5,857 bases of DNA. It comes from Sphingobacteriales bacterium. Lineage in GTDB: Bacteria > Bacteroidota > Bacteroidia > Chitinophagales > JADIYW01. The position numbers and the translations under genes were made by a program. The stretch is from the NCBI GenBank assembly GCA_016719635.1, contig JADJYT010000014.1, forward strand, positions 1 through 5,857, written 5' to 3'. The notes beneath the pieces are model-generated. The model was not told where the DNA came from. It searched no databases and worked only from the letters and a program-made list of their open reading frames with translations. Positions 1 through 5,458 of this stretch are shown piece after piece. Position 1 is the first letter of the stretch, and the number at the start of each line of letters is the position of its first letter.

Positions 1-1197
1 CAGAACAGCAGGAGCAACCGTGGTGTCCACATCCCCTCGCTCTCAAAATAAGAGCGTACATACTCCTTATAGGCATCACCGGCCCAATTCGACCTGACAT
101 AAATGTTTGGCCGCACCAGTCAAGCTGGAGTGGGTGGTCTTGGTATCATCAGAAGGCCACGCTACGTCCACGGGCGTAAATGCAGAGGTCTGATGGAGTA
201 ATCATCATTGCCGGTAGTAGATCAGGTGAACAGATTGGTTTTCCAATACCGGTATGGAATTGGGATTTTCATAACGATCAGTACTCACTTGTTGATCGGT
301 CAGAGAAAATCCTCCGTTACCATGACCAACACGGCTTCTCCAGGGTGTACATCGCGAGACCGATGTTGTGGAGGTCAAAGCACTGATCTCGGCTGCCCTG
401 TTTCCAGTAATTGCTGAGGCCGGGGAGGCTGTCAGCAGGCCAAATTCTAAAACCAGTGAAGTTTCTTTTCTGCCGGGAAATAGCGATCAGCGGGACAGGT
501 TATTGCCAAAATGGAATGCACATCCAAAAAACAATAGCATCTTTTTAAAAACAGACAGGCTGTTAAAGAGATGCGAAATTTATGAAACCTAAAAAAGTAA
601 CAGACGAAATTTACATAATCAGTAATAACTGAAATATTTTAAAGAGGTGTTCTTTTCACGAAAAAAGAACAAAATCCTGTACAGATTTTTAACGAGCTGA
701 GATCGAAAAAAGGAACCCGATAAACTCTCGCTCTCTTGCTTTTGTATTTCACTCTGTCTGCTTCGGTTAGAGTCCTTAAAGAAGCGTTTGGTTTAGGGTG
801 ATGCTCATGCCCTTATCGGCTTCTTTCCGGTTTTTCTGTCCGTCCATCTAAAATCTTAATGCGGTCCCGCGTTGCTCTTGTCTATCGCTGTTTGAAGACC
901 AGGCATAGAGTCAGTGAAGGGAATAAAGATGTGTAGAACAGTGATGGCTCGCGGCAGGCGGGCATCAGGGCTGTTAGCATTTACGTTGCCTGTTTCTGAC
1001 TTTCTTAGCTTGACGACAATGCTCAAGGCGTGCTTGTACTTGGGGGAACCATTTATTTTTCCCGCTACTCCAGGCTTATCTTATGACAAAATTGGAAATA
1101 CATGCCACAAATATCTGAGCATCGCATTATTGGCGTGGTGGCCATAAGCCGCTGCTGAAAACCGACCAACCGCCGGCGATGACCAGAAATGACTGCT
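1..1197. other. GC-richer stretch without an intact gene; possible minus-strand remnants at the left edge
   Basis: I see no gene that can be supported over this stretch. On the minus strand, frames between about 515 and 1 give protein-like scraps in changing frames: LSNYWKQG and DLHNIGLAMYTLEKP (about 415-320), PVDVAWPSDDTKTTHSS (about 173-123), and NWAGDAYKEYVRSYFESEG (about 86-30), which runs towards the left edge. They could be one decayed or frameshifted gene entering from the left, but I do not recognise a family, and chance open frames are a real alternative. Positions 520-900 are more AT-rich and hold one inverted repeat. Positions about 910-1197 include a forward open frame (914-1147) whose end, YLSIALLAWWP before a stop and then AAAEN, could be the decayed signal peptide of the esterase remnant downstream. 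Confidence 0.3.
778..826. repeat. imperfect inverted repeat, hairpin-forming
   Basis: The arms aaagaagc (778-785) and gcttcttt (819-826) are perfectly complementary over 8 bases. A second inner pairing, aggg (795-798) with ccct (810-813), extends the structure. On the plus strand it is followed by ccggttttt, so it could be a weak intrinsic terminator or simply an intergenic hairpin. No intact gene adjoins it, so its role cannot be judged. Confidence 0.35.
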
Positions 1198-2065
1198 TTC
1201 GGCGGCAATCCCGGCGAACTGAAGTGCTGGTAATATGTGCCCGGAGGTGGTTTACGAAGTTCCCTGGTGGTGGTGGTGCTGCACGGCTGCCTTCAGGATG
1301 CTCAAAGGCCCGCCTCAGCGGTTGGAATACCCTTGCCCGATCAGGAAATTCATCGTGCTATATCCCGCAGCAATCGGCCGCCAACAACCTCAACCGCTGT
1401 TTCAACTGGTACCAACCCGTAAGACGTTAGCCCCAACAACGGAGTGGGTCAGCGTCCATCAGCCAAATAATTGCCGCGCCCTCACGCATCACAACATAGA
1501 CCGATACCCGCATCTTTGTCACCGGCGTTTCAACGGGCGGCGACATCGGTTTGGTGCTCGCTGCCTTATCGAAACCATCAAAGCGGCAGCTCAGTACGCG
1601 GCATTCCACACAGCGCTACCAACAGCCTCAGTACCGGCCTGGCGGCTACCAGCGGGCAATGTCACGCTCAGTCAAGAAGCCTGGGGGCAAGGTGAGGAGC
1701 CAAAATGCCTCTGCTCGGGTACTCATCCTCACGGCTGGCCGTCTTTCACGGAGTGGGCGACAACATCGTGAAAATGGCCAATGCCGGCGGGAGTGCCAAA
1801 CAGTGGGGCTATCTGCGGTCTGGTGACTGACGCCGGAGTGGCTACTGAAATTTAATAAGCTGACCCCGGGTGAAGCGCTCCCCTGGTCGAAAGCGGGTAA
1901 AGAGGTCGTCTCGTTCCGGTACGATCTCAGCGGCCTGGGGCACGCTATTCCGGTGGAACACTGCACGGCCCCGCATCAGAACAACGGAACGGCTACCTTT
2001 TCCAATAAAGACTTGGATTTTCCATGCGGCCTGGTGGTCGGCGGTGTTTTGGTATTGCCCGATGA
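1198..2065 (+). pseudogene. PHB-depolymerase-family secreted esterase, multiply frameshifted remnant
   Basis: This is a broken alpha/beta-hydrolase of the extracellular polyhydroxybutyrate-depolymerase/feruloyl-esterase type, which cleaves ester polymers outside the cell. Family landmarks appear in the right order but in different frames. FGGNPGELK is at 1198-1224, then an in-frame TAA at 1231-1233, then LVVVVLHGC at 1264-1290 (oxyanion strand). SGWNTLA starts at 1317, FIVLYP at 1349, and QQSAANNLNRCFNWYQP at 1368. IFVTGVSTGG starts at 1512, with the GxSxG nucleophile box GVSTG at 1524-1538. HSATNSLSTGLAA lies near 1606, and VFHGVGD (catalytic Asp region) is at 1741-1761. GLGHAIPV, with the catalytic His at 1941-1943, follows, then AAWWSAVFW at 2026-2052, which matches the usual C-terminal end. 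At least five frame changes and one nonsense codon make it non-functional as read. A poor-quality assembly is the alternative. The start is not defined; a signal peptide may have lain upstream near 1115-1150. Confidence 0.8.
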
Positions 2066-2295
2066 GGTGACCTCCTTTGAGGAAGACCAGGCGAGATTGG
2101 ACCGGCGATGACACAGGGCTATACCGTACCGGCGACTACAATCGCCGGAAACGTAATAACTACGCGCCCTCAACGGCTGGTAAATCCGCCCATCGAGTTT
2201 GTTATATCCGATTACAAACGGGAGAGGGATACCCCTTTCTTGCACTTTTTTTCTGCCCGATATTGCTTTCCGAATAAAGCCTTTACTTTTACTCT
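2066..2295. other. intergenic stretch between the esterase remnant and the first attC-like site
   Basis: No supported gene. Forward frames here (for example one from 2108 with TIAGNVITTRPQ) are short and unrecognised. Base composition shifts from GC-rich to AT-rich near 2250-2300, just before the first attC-like repeat, so this is where the two halves of the window meet. Confidence 0.4.
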
Positions 2296-2418
2296 ATTCA
2301 ACGTTTTTGAATCCTGAGAGAGAGACCGAGCTCCAATCTTACTACTGCTGGAAGAAGGATGGGGGAAGGAGAACGAATTGGGTGTATAAGAGGGATTGGA
2401 AACACAAACGTTAGCAAC
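2296..2418 (+). repeat. attC-like recombination site 0, left boundary of cassette 1
   Basis: Imperfect inverted repeat with attC layout. The left core attcaac (2296-2302) fits the RYYYAAC consensus exactly. The bases aacgttt (2300-2306) pair perfectly with aaacgtt (2406-2412). After an unpaired spacer (ttg on the left, ggaaacac on the right) a second stem forms from aatcc (2310-2314) and ggatt (2393-2397). The right core is G|TTAGCAAC from 2410; by analogy with integrons the crossover would lie between 2410 and 2411. The right core departs from GTTRRRY at its sixth base. It is the weakest of the three sites, because its own upstream cassette start cannot be found. Support comes mainly from its right end being complementary to the left core of the next repeat. 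Confidence 0.55.
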
Positions 2419-3943
2419 AACCAGAAAATGGGCATTAAAATTTATTCACAAAAGCAAAAATCACGTATGAAATATCCATTAATTATTTTGTTTGTCCTTT
2501 CAATGCAAGCATTATTTAGTCAAGAAACCACCCTAGATGAAGCGTATAAAAAAGATGTAATTGAAAAACTGTCTGTGTTAATGCAAGACTTCTACATCTA
2601 TCCAGATATTGCAAAGAAAACGAGCGAACATCTTGATAACCAATATAAAGCTGGGTATTTTGATACATGTAAAGACAACCAAAGATTTGCGGCCATCCTC
2701 ACAGAGGTAGTGCAAAGTGTCAATAAGGATAAGCATATGAGGATAATGTCCAATCAACCTTATATCGCTCCAAAAAATACGCTGGAAGCAAAAGCAGAGC
2801 ATCGAAGGGGTCAGATTAATAATTACAGAAGCATTAATCACGGCTTTAAAGAATTGAAGATGCTGGAAGGCAATGTTGCATATCTGGATTTAAGGATGTT
2901 TGCACCTATGGATAGAGCGAAAGAAATTGCGGATGCCTATATGAAATTGATGTCTTTAGCAGATGCAGTAATCATTGATTTAACAAAAAATGGTGGTGGA
3001 GATCCATCTATGGTCCAATATCTTTGCAGTTATTTCTTTGCTCAGAAATTGCACTTAAATAGCCTCTATTACAGAGAAGGAGATAGGACTGAAGAATTTT
3101 GGACATTAGAAGAAGTAGGTGGTAAAAAATTGATTGACATACCTCTATTTGTAATGATTGGTGAAGAAACATTCTCTGGAGCAGAGGAATTCTCCTATAA
3201 TATGCAAACACAAAGAAGAGCGACTTTAATAGGACAAACGTCTGCAGGAGCAGCAAATCCAGGCGGAACAAGGGGCATTAACGATCAGTTGTCTGTTTTT
3301 ATCCCTACCGGAAGAGCAATTAATCCCATTACTAATACCAGCTGGGAAGGAATAGGTGTGCAACCAGAAATCATTACTAAAAAAGAAGAAACATTTGATC
3401 AAGCACTCAAAGAAGCCCAAAAAGCTGCTGATCTCTTAAGGAGAAACAAACTTGAAACATACATTCAATTGCAAAGAAAACTCAACCAAAGTCTCGAAAA
3501 TTTCAAGAAAGGAGAATCAGAAAATGAAATAAGTAGCTGTATTAAAAACTTAGTAGATTCCCAACTTTTCGGAGAATGGGATATTAATAATTTAGGATAT
3601 GAATACATGACAAAGCTAAATAAACCAGAAATTGGTCTATGTATTCTAAAATCCAACACTATTCATTTTCCTGAATCTCCTAATGTATATGATAGTTATG
3701 GAGAAGCTTTGAAAATAACTGGAGATTTAAAGGCTTCATTGAAAAGTTATCAAAAAGCGGTAGATATCGCAATAAAAAACAATGATGAGAATCTTACTTA
3801 TTACAAAGAGGCTCTTCAAAAAATTAAAAATGAAATAAACGCAGATAAGTAGATAATATGTATTAAATGAAATAAAGGCAGTTGCTAACAAGGTACATGA
3901 CGTTCATGTCGGCTAAACGCCGCCACGCCGCATGTACTAACCG
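2411..3943 (+). mobile_element. putative integron-type gene cassette 1 (S41 protease)
   Basis: The unit begins TTAGCAAC and its terminal repeat begins GTTGCTAAC (3881-3889). Together with the G at 2410 these form a 9-base perfect inverted repeat flanking one forward gene. That is what is expected if the linear unit arose from a circle whose attC was cut between G and TT. The leader is short (17 bases to the first ATG, 56 to the preferred start), and the stop lies 28 bases before the repeat, which is typical cassette packing. No promoter is evident. No integrase is present in the window, so mobility is inferred from structure only. Confidence 0.6.
2467..3852 (+). CDS. secreted S41-family (C-terminal processing/tricorn-like) serine protease with TPR-like C-terminus
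   Basis: A 461-residue protein, probably exported and acting in the periplasm or on the cell surface. Residues 1-18 form a signal peptide (hydrophobic LIILFVLSM, then LFS before Gln19). About 25-125 resembles the N-terminal helical domain of IRBP/tricorn-type S41 proteins, with DKHMRI (88-93) where the family carries a conserved D-x-H motif. About 135-305 is the S41 peptidase core: VAYLDLRMF, then DLTKNGGGDP (171-180), then ETFSGAEEF (234-242) with the likely nucleophile Ser237, then GQTSAGAANPGG (256-267). About 385-440 looks like TPR helices (SYGEALKITGDLKASLKSYQKAV). No PDZ domain is seen. I chose ATG 2467 because it puts the signal peptide at the N-terminus. In-frame ATGs at 2428 and 2359 exist; 2359 lies inside the attC-like repeat. 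The substrate is unknown. The gene is intact and alone in its cassette. Confidence 0.85.
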   Translation: MKYPLIILFVLSMQALFSQETTLDEAYKKDVIEKLSVLMQDFYIYPDIAKKTSEHLDNQYKAGYFDTCKDNQRFAAILTEVVQSVNKDKHMRIMSNQPYIAPKNTLEAKAEHRRGQINNYRSINHGFKELKMLEGNVAYLDLRMFAPMDRAKEIADAYMKLMSLADAVIIDLTKNGGGDPSMVQYLCSYFFAQKLHLNSLYYREGDRTEEFWTLEEVGGKKLIDIPLFVMIGEETFSGAEEFSYNMQTQRRATLIGQTSAGAANPGGTRGINDQLSVFIPTGRAINPITNTSWEGIGVQPEIITKKEETFDQALKEAQKAADLLRRNKLETYIQLQRKLNQSLENFKKGESENEISSCIKNLVDSQLFGEWDINNLGYEYMTKLNKPEIGLCILKSNTIHFPESPNVYDSYGEALKITGDLKASLKSYQKAVDIAIKNNDENLTYYKEALQKIKNEINADK

Positions 3944-3952
3944 TTATGCGGT
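3881..3952 (+). repeat. attC-like recombination site 1, between cassettes 1 and 2
   Basis: This compact repeat shows the attC plan most clearly. The left core gttgctaac (3881-3889) is followed by spacer aag, then gtacatg (3893-3899). On the right, catgtac (3931-3937) pairs with it over 7 of 7 bases, followed by spacer taacc and right core G|TTATGC from 3943. The outer gctaac pairs with gttatgc through one bulged T (3947). The unequal spacers, 3 against 5 bases, resemble the unpaired central spacer that integrases read in folded attC strands. The loop region carries its own small hairpin, cggc-taaac-gccg (3910-3922). The core deviates from the GTTRRRY consensus. Confidence 0.65.
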
Positions 3953-3972
3953 TATTTTAGAAAAACGACACG

Positions 3973-4308
3973 ATGAACTACAACGACAAAAAATTCAGAC
4001 CGATTAGCAATACTGAAAACGGAGAGACTTCGAACGAAACACTTTTTCATTACAAGCAAGTTGGAAATATTCTTACTTCTGTATATTCTGGAGGGAAAAT
4101 TAAATATGGTCATTTAATTGGTTTGGTTGACCATTTAGGAAATATAGAAATGCGGTATCACCAAGTAAATGACAAAGACGAATTGATGACAGGAATTTGC
4201 AAATCAACACCAGAAATTCTTGAAAATGGGAAAATTCGCCTTCACGAAAATTGGGAATGGACTTCGGGAGATAAATCAAAAGGAACATCAATAATTGAAG
4301 AACAATAA
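3973..4308 (+). CDS. small conserved protein of the type often labelled 'n-acetylglutamate synthase'
   Basis: A 111-residue soluble protein without signal peptide or membrane segment. It has many Gly, Asn and charged residues, and short alternating patterns (YKQVGNILTSVYSGGKIKYGHLIGL, residues about 27-51, then IEMRYHQV and LHENWEWTSGD) suggest an all-beta fold. I recognise this from memory as a family widespread in Bacteroidota and other phyla as a single small gene, commonly annotated n-acetylglutamate synthase. No GNAT acetyl-CoA motif (R/Q-x-x-G-x-G/A) or amino-acid kinase feature is visible, so that name is probably a propagated error and the function is unknown. The start at 3973 is 29 bases inside the cassette with an A-rich leader and no Shine-Dalgarno. 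The OsmC gene follows after 11 bases, so the two are likely co-transcribed. Confidence 0.7.
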   Translation: MNYNDKKFRPISNTENGETSNETLFHYKQVGNILTSVYSGGKIKYGHLIGLVDHLGNIEMRYHQVNDKDELMTGICKSTPEILENGKIRLHENWEWTSGDKSKGTSIIEEQ

Positions 4309-4319
4309 ATTAAAATACA

Positions 4320-4790
4320 ATGGCACACGAACACAACTACAAACTAACTGCAGTTTGGACAGGCAATAATGGTAATGGAACAAAAAATGTTCGAGACTAT
4401 GGCCGTAGCCATACTGTAACCATTCAAGGGAAACCTGAATTATTCCTAACAACGGACAATCCTGCTGTTGGAGACAAATCAAAAGTGAATCCTGAAGATT
4501 TATTGGTTTCAGCCATTTCATCCTGCCATATGCTTTCCTACTTGTATGTATGTTCATTGGAAGGAGTTGTAATTACATCTTACACCGACAATGCCACAGG
4601 CATTATGATTGAACAGGCAAGTGGTGGCGGAAGTTTCAAAGAAGTAACTTTGAATCCAATATTTTATGTTGCCGATGAAACGATGGTAGAAAGAGCCATC
4701 GAGTTGCATCACAAAGCACACGAAATTTGTTACATAGCCAATTCTATGAATTTTGAAGTAAAGTGTAATCCAACCTGCAAAGTAGAATAA
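4320..4790 (+). CDS. OsmC/Ohr-family protein (peroxide or thiol-stress defence)
   Basis: A 156-residue cytoplasmic OsmC-superfamily protein. Members reduce organic hydroperoxides with a pair of reactive cysteines, usually as swapped dimers. Both expected cysteines are present: Cys69 in NPEDLLVSAISSCHML (residues 57-72), which is the family signature with the first Cys on the central helix, and Cys137 in HEICYIANS, the second, resolving position. Extra cysteines at 78, 149 and 153 are non-standard, and the C-terminal C-x3-C (149-153) could bind metal or form a disulphide. It resembles the OsmC/YhfA-like branch more than classical Ohr, but subfamily and electron donor cannot be fixed here. Length is normal for the family. 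The gene is intact, 11 bases behind the preceding gene and 71 bases ahead of the DinB-like gene, consistent with a three-gene unit inside one cassette. Confidence 0.88.
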   Translation: MAHEHNYKLTAVWTGNNGNGTKNVRDYGRSHTVTIQGKPELFLTTDNPAVGDKSKVNPEDLLVSAISSCHMLSYLYVCSLEGVVITSYTDNATGIMIEQASGGGSFKEVTLNPIFYVADETMVERAIELHHKAHEICYIANSMNFEVKCNPTCKVE

Positions 4791-4861
4791 AGAATTTTTA
4801 AATTTCGAAAACGATGTGCGTCAGTTTAAGAAACGAATGGTGAACGAATTAAAAGAAAATA

Positions 4862-5302
4862 ATGATAAACCAAGCAATAAGCAGACTGAATTTCATAATG
4901 GACAAAGTGCCAGGTATCCTGACACAAATCAGTGAAGATAAAATGTCTGAAAAACCTTCGCAAAACAAGTGGAGCAAAAAAGAAATAATTGGACATTTAG
5001 TTGATAGTGCGACAAATAATCATCAAAGATTTGTTCGTGGACAGTTTGAGGATATTCCTGAAATATGTTACGACCCAAACAAATGGAATGAATATAGTTT
5101 TTATCAACAAATTGACAGCAAACAAATTATACTATTTTGGAGTATTTACAACAGACAACTCATTGAAATTATTAAGCGAATTCCGACAGAAAATTTAAAA
5201 AAGCAAATCAGAGTTGGCGAAAATTTATTGCCCATAGAATTTTTAATTCATGATTATATTGAACATTTAGAGCATCATTTAATACAAGTAATTGACTATT
5301 GA
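4862..5302 (+). CDS. DinB-like (YfiT/DinB four-helix fold) protein
   Basis: A 146-residue all-helical protein of the DinB/YfiT superfamily. Such proteins form a four-helix bundle holding a divalent metal through three histidines; several are bacillithiol- or mycothiol-dependent transferases, while many have no known role. The sequence fits. Residues 1-30 form helix 1. WSKKEIIGHLVDSATNN (37-53) contains the first metal His, His45. A central segment includes YDPNKWNEYSFYQQ (70-83). The last helix, DYIEHLEHHLIQ (131-142), supplies His135 and His139 in the H-x3-H spacing. There is no signal peptide. The name DinB does not imply DNA polymerase IV. It is the last gene of its cassette: the stop is 12 bases before the attC-like repeat. 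The start at 4862 has an A-rich leader (aaaagaaaat). The substrate is unknown; pairing with OsmC suggests, by inference only, thiol or detoxification chemistry. Confidence 0.82.
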   Translation: MINQAISRLNFIMDKVPGILTQISEDKMSEKPSQNKWSKKEIIGHLVDSATNNHQRFVRGQFEDIPEICYDPNKWNEYSFYQQIDSKQIILFWSIYNRQLIEIIKRIPTENLKKQIRVGENLLPIEFLIHDYIEHLEHHLIQVIDY

Positions 5303-5314
5303 AAATAGAAAAAA

Positions 5315-5458
5315 AACCGCTAACATGGGTTTGGCAATATAGCGGCTGAATTGTGCAAGATTCAACAACAGCAATCCTATTGAGCTTTAGCTGGTAAAAA
5401 TCCTCCACAACTTAATCCCGACGCGACGGGATCGCCAAGCCTTAAACCAGTTAGCGGT
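5315..5458 (+). repeat. attC-like recombination site 2, between cassettes 2 and 3
   Basis: This is the longest of the three repeats. The outer stem accgctaac (5316-5324) pairs perfectly with gttagcggt (5450-5458), 9 of 9 bases. After unpaired spacers an inner stem ttggcaat (5331-5338) pairs with atcgccaa (5431-5438), 7 of 8 bases. The variable terminal part, about 90 bases, contains a perfect 6-base hairpin atcccg-acgcga-cgggat (5415-5432). By integron analogy the crossover would lie between G5450 and T5451. The size and two-stem layout match large attC sites, but the core (GTTAGCG) deviates from the GTTRRRY consensus. Confidence 0.65.

Larger units (their letters stand above)
3944..5450 (+). 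mobile_element. putative integron-type gene cassette 2 (three genes)
   Basis: The unit starts TTATGCGGTTATTTT (G at 3943), and its terminal repeat starts AACCGCTAAC at 5315. The reverse complement of the start, AACCGCATAAC, matches with a single extra base. The first ATG lies 29 bases in, and the last stop is 12 bases before the repeat, so the unit is packed edge to edge. It holds three forward genes with no attC-like repeat between them, which is more than the single gene usual for a cassette. Either it moved as a small operon, or internal attC sites have been lost. The one-base mismatch between its ends may mark such a fusion. Confidence 0.55.

Noticed and set aside
974..985. Isolated ctgttagcattt, another core-like motif
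   Set aside because: No complementary left core with an inner stem nearby; a six-base core alone is expected by chance.
1263..1280. Short ggt/gtg triplet repeat as a possible microsatellite
   Set aside because: It encodes the valine-rich strand before LHGC in the esterase, so coding explains it.
1427..1446. acgttagccccaacaac, which resembles an attC right core
   Set aside because: It lies inside the esterase remnant and reads as part of its protein sequence (DVSPNN); no matching left core or second stem was seen.
1235..1771. 178-residue forward open frame within the esterase region
   Set aside because: It carries only parts of the esterase motifs, and the others fall in the two remaining frames, so it is a product of frameshifts and not a gene of its own.
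1646..2245. Overlapping minus-strand open frames (106, 90 and 89 residues)
   Set aside because: They lie antisense to recognisable esterase motifs and have low-complexity, Arg- and Ser-rich shadow composition.
2359..2466. N-terminal extension of the protease to ATG 2359
   Set aside because: It would bury the signal peptide 36 residues inside and put the start within the attC-like repeat; ATG 2467 gives a normal export signal.
3853..3972. CRISPR or tRNA in the gene gap
   Set aside because: No repeat-spacer periodicity or cloverleaf; the gap is explained by the attC-like repeat.
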